Shown piece by piece: positions 17,367 to 25,696 of a stretch of DNA of 64,000 bases. Under the pieces are notes generated by a model that saw only the letters and a list, made by a program, of their open reading frames with translations, did no database searches and was not told where the DNA came from. Source of the stretch: Vibrio algivorus (lineage in GTDB: Bacteria; Pseudomonadota; Gammaproteobacteria; Enterobacterales; Vibrionaceae); NCBI RefSeq assembly GCF_002218005.2, contig NZ_AP018679.1:1041804-1105803 (forward strand). Reading direction: 5' to 3'. Made by a program: the position numbers and the translations under genes. The stretch's first letter is position 1. Each line of letters starts with the position of its first letter.

Positions 17367-17987
17367 TTAACCGACTCGTGATAGCTTTAATAGTTTGCGT
17401 AAATCAGCTAATAGTCCTTTAAGCTCATCAGATAATTCATCCTGGTTAATCGCCGTGGGATAGCGCATCACCCATTGACCGAGCGGATCAATCAATACAA
17501 AATCTTGTCCTGCAAAGCTTTTCATCTCTAGCTGCCCCCAAAGCTCTGGCGCCGCTAACAGCACAAAGCCGCTATCTTGTAATCTAGTTAAGTCTTTTTC
17601 ATTAGCCGCAATCACCACTGGCATGACTCTCGGTTGATCTTTACCTAGTGCAATATGGCTTTGCTTTAATAAATGCAATTGTTGCTGACAAATTTCAGCA
17701 CAATCTTGCGGCAATAAATACGCCATTTGCCAGGTATGCCTCGCAGGGTTTGTTAGCCCTAAATCTTGGTAGTGCAGCTGTGAATCAATCAATACACCAT
17801 GATTGGTTACGCCTGACTGATACCAGTTCATCGATAAAATCAATTTTGCAGCAATCACTGGTAGGGCAAAAATCAGCAACATGAGAAGCAATACTTTTTT
17901 CCCTGAACGAGGAGAGTAAGCCATTGTTGCTAGCGATGATTGATTCAATGCTGTTTCATGTTTTTTATCATGCATATATACACCCAT
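17367..17987 (-). CDS. Membrane-anchored thioredoxin-fold-like protein of cytochrome oxidase operons
   Basis: 206 residues: one N-terminal membrane segment ('KVLLLMLLIFALPVIAAKLIL') and a soluble periplasmic-facing part. The pattern 'WQMAYLLPQDCAEICQQQLHLLKQSHIALGK' resembles the SCO/thioredoxin fold, with a Cys-x3-Cys (C-A-E-I-C) as in SCO1 copper chaperones ('CxxxC'). The later SCO histidine is not evident; the matching region reads 'FVLIDPLGQWVMRYP'. It lies between SURF1 (12 bp) and ctaA, the place where an uncharacterised gene stands in other gammaproteobacterial cox clusters. A role in oxidase assembly, perhaps copper or redox handling, is inferred from fold and place. Confidence 0.8.
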   Translation of the reverse strand: MGVYMHDKKHETALNQSSLATMAYSPRSGKKVLLLMLLIFALPVIAAKLILSMNWYQSGVTNHGVLIDSQLHYQDLGLTNPARHTWQMAYLLPQDCAEICQQQLHLLKQSHIALGKDQPRVMPVVIAANEKDLTRLQDSGFVLLAAPELWGQLEMKSFAGQDFVLIDPLGQWVMRYPTAINQDELSDELKGLLADLRKLLKLSRVG

Positions 17988-17999
17988 CTTGACCTAAAA

Positions 18000-18863
18000 T
18001 TACTGTAAGTGATTACGATTCCTACTCTTTTTTTCCACATGTTTTGATGGCTTACTTTGCCGATAAGCAAAGCACAGTGCTAACCCCAACAATACTGCCG
18101 CCATCGAAAACCATTGCACTGCATATCCAAAATGACGCTTAGATTGCATGGGTAGTGGCTGCCAAGGGTGAGGTAGGTGCTCACTAACTTTTAATCCATT
18201 ATTTTCTGTTAACCTCGAATCATCCATGAAAAGTAAAGGTCGCATTGGCTGAATCACATAAGAAAATAAGCTCAGCTGCCTATCTGAAAACAAGTGCTGA
18301 GGTAAGTCTTCAAGCGATAAGTTTTGAATTCTTAACCCTAGACTATCGGTTATTTCCATCATTTCAGGCATCAAGCCTTGGCTCATTGGGTTTACTTGTT
18401 TTCGATATAATCGGCCAATCATTGGTTGTGTCGTATCAAGCTCGGTGACTTTGGGTAGTATTTGCCTATCACGACCAGCAGGTATAAAACCCAATTCAAT
18501 CAACCCAACAGCCTCAAAATCAGATTGAGGGTCATTGGCCAATAAACGCACTGGCTGAAAAACCAGATAACCGACTTTGCCCTGCCAAGTTTGATTATCC
18601 CAATACACTCGTTGCACCTTTAAATCATCAGTTAATGGCGCAACCCTTAGCGACAACTTCACTCCCGTAAATTCTTCATTCAAACTTATTTTCCAGTCTT
18701 CGATCGCAATGGGTGTAGCATCCGCTCTTAACTGTAATTTCTGCTCCAAAGCCAATTTTTGGTTACCCCGATCTAATTGCCAAAAGCCTAATTTGACCAT
18801 CACTGCAAACACGACCATTGTTAATAACAATAAACTGATCTTTTTTATTCCCCACTTCGACAC
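18000..18863 (-). CDS. SURF1-family cytochrome oxidase assembly protein
   Basis: SURF1 proteins have two membrane helices flanking a periplasmic domain and help insert heme A into subunit I. The first helix is 'ISLLLLTMVVFAVMVKLGFWQLDRG' with the family signature G-F-W-Q-L-x-R. Other family blocks are 'VGLIELGFIPAGRDRQ', 'MIGRLYRKQVNP' and 'HFGYAVQWFSMAAVLLGLALCFAYR' (second helix). I chose the GTG at 18863, which gives the usual short leader before helix 1 and avoids overlapping the opposite-strand gene at 18874. An ATG at 18929 with a GAGG upstream is the alternative and would overlap it. The longest open frame (from 19088) is improbable. Confidence 0.9.
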   Translation of the reverse strand: MSKWGIKKISLLLLTMVVFAVMVKLGFWQLDRGNQKLALEQKLQLRADATPIAIEDWKISLNEEFTGVKLSLRVAPLTDDLKVQRVYWDNQTWQGKVGYLVFQPVRLLANDPQSDFEAVGLIELGFIPAGRDRQILPKVTELDTTQPMIGRLYRKQVNPMSQGLMPEMMEITDSLGLRIQNLSLEDLPQHLFSDRQLSLFSYVIQPMRPLLFMDDSRLTENNGLKVSEHLPHPWQPLPMQSKRHFGYAVQWFSMAAVLLGLALCFAYRQSKPSKHVEKKSRNRNHLQ

Positions 18864-18873
18864 AGGAGTTGTT

Positions 18874-19104
18874 ATGACACTCGTTTTCTTATTCAAATTA
18901 ACGCTAGTGCTTCTGCTGTTGTTCGTCATTTTTAACCTCGGCAGAGCTTTATACTCAATGGTGAAATACGACCGAGAAGACCCCAATTCGGTGCCTATGA
19001 GTCGGTTTCTTGGTAAACGACTTTTCATCTCCGTGATTGTGATTATGGTGCTGTTAATTGGCTTAACGTCAGGGTTAATCTCCCCCAACGATCGCCCTTA
19101 TTAA
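18874..19104 (+). CDS. DUF2909-type twin-transmembrane protein
   Basis: 76 residues with two hydrophobic segments ('LVFLFKLTLVLLLLFVIFNLGRALYSMV' and 'LGKRLFISVIVIMVLLIGLTSGLI') joined by a short polar loop 'KYDREDPNSVPMSRF'. This is the small twin-helix protein commonly found next to SURF1 in gammaproteobacterial cox clusters. AGGAG at 18864-18868 supports the ATG at 18874. It is read against the operon: the cox transcript on the minus strand runs through it in antisense. Function unknown; an assembly role is inferred from position only. Confidence 0.82.
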   Translation: MTLVFLFKLTLVLLLLFVIFNLGRALYSMVKYDREDPNSVPMSRFLGKRLFISVIVIMVLLIGLTSGLISPNDRPY

Positions 19105-19146
19105 TCAGCATGAACAAGCAAAACCTAGGAACTAAAACCTTGCCCC

Positions 19147-20118
19147 TCATAAAACATAGACAAAGATAAACAAACACAGCCATACCACATCGACAAAATG
19201 CCAATACCAACTCCCAGCTTGAAAAGCAAAGTGATCACGAGGGGTAAAATGACTAAAGGCAATTCTTGCTAAAAGAACGATTAGAAAGATAGTACCTAGG
19301 GTGACGTGTAATCCATGAAATCCGGTTAATAAGAAGAAGGTATTACCATAAATGCCAGATTGCAGCGTAAGGTTCATTTCTTGGTAAGCATGAATATATT
19401 CTTCGGCTTGATAAAACAAGAAAGCGGCCGCTAACACAATGGTAATTTCTAACCATATAATCAGAGCGGTACGTTGATTTTTTTCTAAGCTCAATTGTGA
19501 AAAGTGCAATGTAATCGAAGAAGTCAGTAAGATAATGGTATTCATCAAAGGTAAGCCTTGCCACGGCATAGCTTGAGTTTCGACCCCACTTGGTGTTTTC
19601 ACCAAAGGCCAAATAGCTTCAAAAGTTGGCCACAAGACTTCGTTGGTCATTAGGTTGTTGGATGCCCCACCAAGCCAAGGCACAGCGATCATTCTGGCGT
19701 AGAATAGTGCACCAAAGAAGGCAGCGAAAAACATTACTTCGGAGAAAATAAACCAGCTCATGCCTTGACGAAAAGAGCGTTCAATTTGATGTGAATATAA
19801 ACCCGACATTGATTCTTGGATGACATTACGAAACCAGCCTACCAACATGATAACCAACACAATAAGCCCAGCCAGTAATACGAACCCACCAAAGTGGCTC
19901 AACATACCTTTCGGTTGCATATAAAGCCCCGCCCCCACCGCAATCAAAAATAGGGCAAAGGCACCAACAATCGGCCAATTACTTTCTGATGGAACATAAT
20001 AAATCTCTGGTTGATGAGAGGCCGGTTGGCGACTAGAAGGTGATGCTTGACCTGAGACTGACCGCCTAACTTCTGACTCTATGGCAGACGATTGAGGTAA
20101 TGGATTCGACTTATTCAT
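19147..20118 (-). CDS. coxC: Cytochrome c oxidase subunit III
   Basis: A heme-free membrane subunit of the aa3-type oxidase. It has the subunit III blocks 'RQGMSWFIFSEVMFFAAFFGALFYARM', 'LLTSSITLHFSQLSL', 'FLFYQAEEYIHAY', 'YGNTFFLLTGFHGLHVTLGTIFLIV' and 'SWYWHFVDVVWLCLFIFVYVL'. A long N-terminal tail (about 45 residues, Ser/Pro-rich) precedes the first helix. AAGGAG six bases before the ATG at 20118 supports that start over 20133. It is preceded by ctaG (36 bp). The conserved Glu in 'SEVMFF' and the His/Trp-rich C-terminal helix are intact. Confidence 0.95.
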   Translation of the reverse strand: MNKSNPLPQSSAIESEVRRSVSGQASPSSRQPASHQPEIYYVPSESNWPIVGAFALFLIAVGAGLYMQPKGMLSHFGGFVLLAGLIVLVIMLVGWFRNVIQESMSGLYSHQIERSFRQGMSWFIFSEVMFFAAFFGALFYARMIAVPWLGGASNNLMTNEVLWPTFEAIWPLVKTPSGVETQAMPWQGLPLMNTIILLTSSITLHFSQLSLEKNQRTALIIWLEITIVLAAAFLFYQAEEYIHAYQEMNLTLQSGIYGNTFFLLTGFHGLHVTLGTIFLIVLLARIAFSHFTPRDHFAFQAGSWYWHFVDVVWLCLFIFVYVL

Positions 20119-20154
20119 CTGGATCTCCTTCATGTGGGCCCTCCTTAAAACAAG

Positions 20155-20871
20155 CTAATTCAGCTCATTTGGCGATGAATGGGATGATTGAGCGAGCAAC
20201 TCCGGCGCTCCCTTGCTCAGACTTTGCATGGCGTTTTTATTTTGTTCCTGTGTTACATCTTCTACTGGCTTAAGTGTTAATTGAGGTTCTGGCTGAGAGG
20301 ATGATTTACTACTTTCCGTAATATCATACAAAGTATAAGAAAGCGTTAACCGGTTAACTGAACTGGGTAAGTCTTTATCCACATAAAAAATCACCGGTAA
20401 TTCCGCTTCTGTATTCGCTTGCAATGGCTGATGATTAAAACAAAAGCATTCAATTTTATTAAAGTGGGTTGCCGCCAATCCCGGTGCAACCGAAGGTACT
20501 GCTTGCCCAATCATTGTTACATTCGAATTATTCACAGCTCGGTAACTGGTTCTAGTCACTTGACCGGGATGAACATCCATCTGCACTTGCGCAGGCTCAA
20601 ATTTCCACGGCATATTAGGACTAACCTGAGACATAAATTGCACTCGTACTAATCGAGATGTATCAACTTGGATGCCTTGCGAACTGGCTGCCTCAGTATT
20701 GGTTTTGCCATTAATCCCAAGCTGCTCACACATAATGTCGTATAGAGGAACTAGGGCGAAACCAAAGCCAAACATACCCACAACACTCAACAGCAAATAG
20801 CCAATTAGCTTGCTATTGCTTTTGGGGTTTTCATTATGTTTAGGGCTGCTGTTAGATGCTCGATTCGACAT
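20155..20871 (-). CDS. ctaG: Cytochrome c oxidase copper-delivery protein CtaG/Cox11
   Basis: Cox11/CtaG delivers copper to the CuB site of subunit I. It has one membrane helix ('LIGYLLLSVVGMFGFGFALVPLYDIMCEQLGING') and a periplasmic immunoglobulin-like domain with the copper-binding 'KIECFCFNHQPL' (C-x-C). Other family blocks are 'NMPWKFEP', 'GQAVPSVAPGLAATHFNKIECFCF' and 'LPVIFYVD'. The C-terminal ~45 residues after 'ITLSYTLYDITE'-like sequence are a Ser/Gln-rich extension. It lies between coxA and coxC, the standard gammaproteobacterial order, with ribosome-binding AGGATGAG just before the ATG. Confidence 0.95.
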   Translation of the reverse strand: MSNRASNSSPKHNENPKSNSKLIGYLLLSVVGMFGFGFALVPLYDIMCEQLGINGKTNTEAASSQGIQVDTSRLVRVQFMSQVSPNMPWKFEPAQVQMDVHPGQVTRTSYRAVNNSNVTMIGQAVPSVAPGLAATHFNKIECFCFNHQPLQANTEAELPVIFYVDKDLPSSVNRLTLSYTLYDITESSKSSSQPEPQLTLKPVEDVTQEQNKNAMQSLSKGAPELLAQSSHSSPNELN

Positions 20872-20889
20872 ATCTCATCCTACTTTCGA

Positions 20890-22506
20890 TTAATCAACCT
20901 TTGGAGGTGTTGAGAATGTGTGGTGAGGTGCTGGACTTGGTACTGTCCACTCCAATCCTTCGGCTCGCTCCCAAGGCTTAGCAACGGCCGCTTCGCCGCC
21001 TCGAATACACTTAATCACGACCGCTAAGAACAGCAACTGAGACAACCCAAAAGTAAACCCTCCAATCGACACGATCTGATTCACATCAGCAAATTGAATA
21101 GCATAATCAGGAATTCGACGCGGCATACCAGCCAAGCCTAAAAAGTGCATCGGGAAGAAAAGAATATTGACCGAGATAATCGATAACCAGAAATGCCACA
21201 AGCTCAAGGTTTGGTTGTACATGTGGCCTGTCCATTTAGGCAACCAATAATAGGCTGCCGCCATAATTGAGAACACAGCCCCTGTCACTAGTACATAATG
21301 AAAATGCGCCACCACAAAGTAAGTATCGTGATATTGGAAATCTGCCGGCACTATCGCCAACATCAATCCAGAAAATCCACCAATGGTAAACAGCACAATA
21401 AACGCAATAGCAAACAGCATTGGCGTTTCAAAGGTTAAGGCGCCTCGCCACATGGTCGCCACCCAGTTAAAGACTTTTACTCCTGTAGGCACCGCAATCA
21501 ACATGGTGCAATACATAAAGAAGATTTCAGCAAACACTGGCATCCCCGTCGTAAACATGTGATGTGCCCAAACTAAGAATGACAATAAAGCAATAGAACA
21601 AGTGGCATACACCATCGAATGATAGCCAAAGAGTTTCTTACCACTAAATGCTGGAATAATCGCTGAAATAATGCCGAATGACGGCAAAATCATAATATAC
21701 ACTTCTGGGTGACCAAAGAACCAAAAGATATGTTGGAACATCACCGGATCGCCACCACCTGCCGCATCAAAGAAGCTCGTTCCAAAGTATTTATCGGTTA
21801 GCACCATAGTAACCGCACCAGCTAAGACTGGCATTACAGCAATTAATAAGAACGCAGTGATCAGCCAAGTCCAAACAAACATTGGTAGTTTCATCCAATC
21901 CATGCCTGGTGCGCGCATATTCACTATCGTCACGATCACATTAATAGCTCCCATGATCGAGCTGATACCCATGATATGCACAGAAAAGACAAACAATGCC
22001 GTGCTATCTGAACTGAAGGTGGTAGAAAGTGGTGCGTAAAAAGTCCAACCAAAATCAGGCCCACCACCAGGCATAAACAACGATCCCAGCAAAATCAAAA
22101 AGGCAAAAGGGAGGATCCAAAAGCTCAAGTTGTTCATGCGAGGCAATGCCATATCGGGCGCGCCAATCATCATTGGGATCATCCAGTTTGCTAAGCCAGT
22201 AAAAGCCGGCATCACTGCGCCAAACACCATAATCAAACCATGAACGGTCGTCATTTGATTAAAAAAGTGCGGGTCAACCAATTGTAGTCCCGGTTGAAAT
22301 AACTCCGCCCGAATGACCATGGCCATCGCACCACCAGTGAAGAACATGATCAAACTGAACCATAAATACAGCGTACCGATGTCTTTATGGTTAGTAGAAT
22401 AAATCCAACGTTTTATGCCTTTAGCTGGCCCATGGTGATCGTGCTCGATTTCAATATTATCAGCAGTATTGGTTGACGTATCTTGATAAGAAGGTGAAGG
22501 GTTCAT
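20890..22506 (-). CDS. coxA: Cytochrome c oxidase subunit I (aa3-type)
   Basis: The catalytic subunit (538 residues, 12 membrane helices). It reduces O2 to water at the heme a3-CuB centre and pumps protons. 'HHGPAKGIKRWIYSTNHKDIGTLYLWFS' starts the core. 'WFFGHPEVYIMILPSFGIIS' contains the His-Tyr crosslink of CuB, 'WAHHMFTTG' holds the two CuB histidines, and 'DTYFVVAHFHYVLVTGAVFS' has the heme ligands. Its ATG overlaps the coxB stop (ATGA arrangement), so translation is probably coupled. All active-site motifs are intact. Confidence 0.98.
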   Translation of the reverse strand: MNPSPSYQDTSTNTADNIEIEHDHHGPAKGIKRWIYSTNHKDIGTLYLWFSLIMFFTGGAMAMVIRAELFQPGLQLVDPHFFNQMTTVHGLIMVFGAVMPAFTGLANWMIPMMIGAPDMALPRMNNLSFWILPFAFLILLGSLFMPGGGPDFGWTFYAPLSTTFSSDSTALFVFSVHIMGISSIMGAINVIVTIVNMRAPGMDWMKLPMFVWTWLITAFLLIAVMPVLAGAVTMVLTDKYFGTSFFDAAGGGDPVMFQHIFWFFGHPEVYIMILPSFGIISAIIPAFSGKKLFGYHSMVYATCSIALLSFLVWAHHMFTTGMPVFAEIFFMYCTMLIAVPTGVKVFNWVATMWRGALTFETPMLFAIAFIVLFTIGGFSGLMLAIVPADFQYHDTYFVVAHFHYVLVTGAVFSIMAAAYYWLPKWTGHMYNQTLSLWHFWLSIISVNILFFPMHFLGLAGMPRRIPDYAIQFADVNQIVSIGGFTFGLSQLLFLAVVIKCIRGGEAAVAKPWERAEGLEWTVPSPAPHHTFSTPPKVD

Positions 22507-23840
22507 TGTGCCTCCGGTTGACTATCCATAGTCTCTGATGGTGCCTTACTGTTTGATGCAGTACTTGTCTCTGTCATGGTATTTGGTTCAGGTGTAGACG
22601 TGCTTGCCATATTTGCTTGGTCGTTACTTTTATCTGGTAAAGTACCATTAGTAAGCACTTGCTTTATGTCTGAAGCTTGCACAGCGTCGCCAGTATCATT
22701 ACCCCACGCATTACGTTCATACGTTACAACGGCCGCCAATTCCTCTTCATTTAGTTGATTCGCGAACGCCTGCATTGCCGTGCCGGCTTTACCATTGATG
22801 ACAATATCAATGTGCGACAATAGATCTCCAGTTGCGATTGGGCTGCCTTTCATCGCAGGGAATACATTCGCCATACCCTCACCGTTAACCTGATGACAAA
22901 CGGAGCAACGATCGTTATAGACTTTTTCACCTAACGCCATTAATTCATCCATGCTCAAAGTTTTACCCAGGGCTTTTTCTTGTTCCGCTTTTTTGGCGGC
23001 AGCCATTTGTTCTTGTTTAGCTAACCAAGTATCAAACTCATCTTCCGGTAAAGCTTGTACCACTATCGGCATGAAGCCATGGTTACGGCCACATAGCTCC
23101 GCACATTGACCACGATAAATGCCCGGTTTATCAATTTTGGTCCAAGCTTCATTAATAAAGCCGGGAACCGCGTCTTTCTTCACCGCAAAATCAGGCACCC
23201 ACCATGAGTGAATCACATCATCAGACGTCATAAGAAAACGTATCTTACGATTAATTGGCACCACCAGCGGATTATCAACTTCAAGTAAATAATGCTCGCC
23301 TTTTTGTTCACTGCCTTCGATTTGTTTTTGAGAAGTAGTAAGAAAGCTATAAAACGCCACATCATGGTTGAAATAACGGTAATGCCATTTCCACTGCGAA
23401 CCAGTGACGGTAATAGTGAGATCATCTTGCGAAGTATCCTCCATCGCAATTAACGTTTTAGTAGCAGGAATCGCCATCAACACGAGGATAATGATTGGGA
23501 TGATCGTCCAAATAATTTCGACTTTGGTACTTTCGTGAAAATGTGCAGCTTTGACGCCACGAGATTTTCGATGACGAATGATTGAATAAAACATCACACC
23601 AAACACCACCACACCAATTGCGCAGCAAATATAAAAAATCAGCATATGTAAGTCATACACCTTGCCACTGATTTCGGTGACCCCTTGGGTGAGGTTAAGT
23701 CGCGTTTCGGCAGGAGTGGCAATCATCGGCACAAACAACAACATCCCGATAAGCGTACGAGCCACTAGACACAGAGAAAAGTATCTATCGCTAGAATCTG
23801 CGATAAAATAAGCAACAACATTAGTCCATGATCGAATCAA
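22503..23840 (-). CDS. coxB: Cytochrome c oxidase subunit II with fused cytochrome c domain (caa3-type)
   Basis: It takes electrons at the CuA centre. In order: signal-like segment, two membrane helices ('MLIFYICCAIGVVVFGVMFYSII' and 'IIWTIIPIIILVLMAIPA'), the CuA domain with 'CAELCGRNHGFM' (two Cys, His, Met), then a C-terminal cytochrome c domain with heme-binding CSVCH and a Met ligand region. A Ser/Thr/Pro-rich tail closes it. The start is uncertain: I favour TTG at 23840 with GAGGGGG four bases upstream. TTG at 23861 and GTG at 23763-23765 are alternatives. It is the first gene of the operon, so the cytochrome c fusion makes this a caa3-like enzyme. Confidence 0.93.
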   Translation of the reverse strand: MIRSWTNVVAYFIADSSDRYFSLCLVARTLIGMLLFVPMIATPAETRLNLTQGVTEISGKVYDLHMLIFYICCAIGVVVFGVMFYSIIRHRKSRGVKAAHFHESTKVEIIWTIIPIIILVLMAIPATKTLIAMEDTSQDDLTITVTGSQWKWHYRYFNHDVAFYSFLTTSQKQIEGSEQKGEHYLLEVDNPLVVPINRKIRFLMTSDDVIHSWWVPDFAVKKDAVPGFINEAWTKIDKPGIYRGQCAELCGRNHGFMPIVVQALPEDEFDTWLAKQEQMAAAKKAEQEKALGKTLSMDELMALGEKVYNDRCSVCHQVNGEGMANVFPAMKGSPIATGDLLSHIDIVINGKAGTAMQAFANQLNEEELAAVVTYERNAWGNDTGDAVQASDIKQVLTNGTLPDKSNDQANMASTSTPEPNTMTETSTASNSKAPSETMDSQPEAQ

Positions 23841-23861
23841 GATGCCCCCTCGTCCTTGCAA

Positions 23862-24302
23862 TATTTTTATTGTTATTCAGGAGCAAAAAGCACACAGATA
23901 CACCTAAGTGAGCATAAGCTCCAACATGTTTAAGCAACATGGAGTCATGGTGATAGTGTCATCAGGCAAAATTGGCACCACACCACGCTATATTTTGTAT
24001 ACATTCATAACGGGTACGGCTTTTCTAAGCTTGGAAAGTTACTTAGTTATATCTAAAGCTAGTTAGAGTTTTAAATTTGTTCAAGAAACAAACAGTATCA
24101 ATATTCAAACTGTGAACACAAAACCAACAAAAAAGTTTTTCTCACGTTCATTTAGTGTGCTATAAACCTGCGCAACATTTATTTAACAATATATATGCAC
24201 ACTAAAATGCACCAATTGTTAATTCTTGTACTGATATTCTCGCTTTCTAGTAGACAGATTCACTACAGAAGCTATGATGGTTCCGCCTAGAAGCTACTAG
24301 GC
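23862..24302. other. Intergenic region between coxB and sstT
   Basis: About 440 bp, AT-rich, that must hold the divergent cox operon promoter. I see no repeat element, open frame or clear operator in it. Confidence 0.4.
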
Positions 24303-24325
24303 CAGTCAAACAGGATTTTTGACTG
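24303..24325 (+). promoter_or_regulatory. Hairpin in the sstT leader
   Basis: CAGTCAAA(caggatt)TTTGACTG, 28 bp upstream of the sstT start. No T-tract follows directly. It could be an operator dyad or a leader hairpin; the evidence does not decide. Confidence 0.4.
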
Positions 24326-24352
24326 ACAATAAAACATAAAACAGGCTTAAAT

Positions 24353-25591
24353 ATGCAAAACAACAACTCATTGATTTATCGATTGGCCAACGGCAATTTG
24401 GTGCTGCAAATTTTAGTAGGTATTATTGCAGGTGTTGCACTTGCTATGATCTCTCCTTCAACAGCAACCAGTATGTCTATTTTTGGTAGCCTATTCGTAG
24501 GCGCACTAAAAGCCATCGCACCTATTCTAGTTTTCGTTTTGGTTGCAGCATCTATTGCTAGCCAGAAAAAAGACTCTAGCAGTAATATGCGTCCAGTGAT
24601 TACTCTTTACCTTATCGGTACATTTTTAGCGGCGCTAACTGCGGTACTAATGAGCTTTGCTTTCCCAACATCGCTTACCTTAGTAAATGCAGCAACAGGC
24701 ACGACACCTCCAGAAGGCATTGGTGAAGTATTAAATACTCTACTATTTAAAATTGTTGATAACCCAGTAAACGCATTAGTTAACGCTAACTACATCGGCA
24801 TTCTTGCTTGGTCTGTTGGTTTAGGTTTAGCACTTCGTCATGCGAATACAGCAACCAAAGATATGTTCAGCGATATCAGCCACGGTGTTTCTGCCGTTGT
24901 TCGCTTTATCATTCGTCTTGCGCCAATTGGTATCTTCGGTCTTGTTGCGACCACATTTGCAACGACAGGCTTTAGTGCTATTGCAGGCTACGCTCAACTA
25001 TTAGCGGTTTTACTTGGTTCAATGGCAATTATTGCTTTAGTAGTGAATCCATTACTTGTTTACCTAAAAACGAAACAAAACCCATATCCGTTGGTATTCC
25101 AATGCTTACGTGAAAGTGGTGTAACGGCATTCTTCACTCGCTCAAGTGCTGCAAACATCCCAGTCAACATGGCGCTGTGTGAAAAGCTAAAATTGAATGA
25201 AGACACTTACTCGGTATCTATCCCACTAGGTGCAACCATTAACATGGGCGGTGCAGCGATTACGATTACCGTATTAACGCTTGCTGCAGTAAATACACTT
25301 GGTATTCAAGTTGACCTACCAACCGCAGTATTACTAAGCCTAGTCGCAGCTGTTTCGGCTTGTGGCGCATCTGGCGTTGCCGGTGGCTCTCTGTTGCTTA
25401 TCCCACTAGCATGTAGCTTGTTTGGTATTTCAAACGACATCGCAATGCAAGTTGTCGGTGTAGGCTTTATCATTGGTGTTATTCAAGATTCAGCGGAAAC
25501 TGGCCTAAACAGCTCTACAGACGTGGTATTCACTGCCGCAGTATGTCGCGCAGACGAAGCGCAAGCAGCCGCGCAATCTAGCCAAGCTTAG
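24353..25591 (+). CDS. sstT: Serine/threonine:sodium symporter SstT
   Basis: An inner-membrane carrier of the dicarboxylate/amino acid:cation symporter family that takes up serine and threonine with sodium. It matches SstT from the start ('NGNLVLQILVGIIAGVALA') through 'FVGALKAIAPILVFVLVAASIA', 'FFTRSSAANIPVNMALCEKLKL' and the conserved 'IPLGATINMGGAAITITVL' segment. 'SACGASGVAGGSLLLIPLACSLFGI' and 'GVIQDSAETGLNSSTDVVFTAAVC' follow. The 412 residues match E. coli SstT (414). It is a single gene with a strong terminator. Confidence 0.97.
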   Translation: MQNNNSLIYRLANGNLVLQILVGIIAGVALAMISPSTATSMSIFGSLFVGALKAIAPILVFVLVAASIASQKKDSSSNMRPVITLYLIGTFLAALTAVLMSFAFPTSLTLVNAATGTTPPEGIGEVLNTLLFKIVDNPVNALVNANYIGILAWSVGLGLALRHANTATKDMFSDISHGVSAVVRFIIRLAPIGIFGLVATTFATTGFSAIAGYAQLLAVLLGSMAIIALVVNPLLVYLKTKQNPYPLVFQCLRESGVTAFFTRSSAANIPVNMALCEKLKLNEDTYSVSIPLGATINMGGAAITITVLTLAAVNTLGIQVDLPTAVLLSLVAAVSACGASGVAGGSLLLIPLACSLFGISNDIAMQVVGVGFIIGVIQDSAETGLNSSTDVVFTAAVCRADEAQAAAQSSQA

Positions 25592-25612
25592 GTTTCTTCC
25601 CCCTAGAAAGAC

Positions 25613-25648
25613 AAATGGCTAACTGAATGATCAGTTAGCCATTTTTTT
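25613..25648 (+). terminator. Rho-independent terminator of sstT
   Basis: AAATGGCTAACTGA / TCAGTTAGCCATTT (14 bp perfect stem, 4-base loop), then a T-run. It can also serve the convergent gene at 25697. Confidence 0.92.
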
Positions 25649-25696
25649 AGTTTTTCATCGGCTCAGGAAATACACCTAGATCGAAAACAATTGAAT

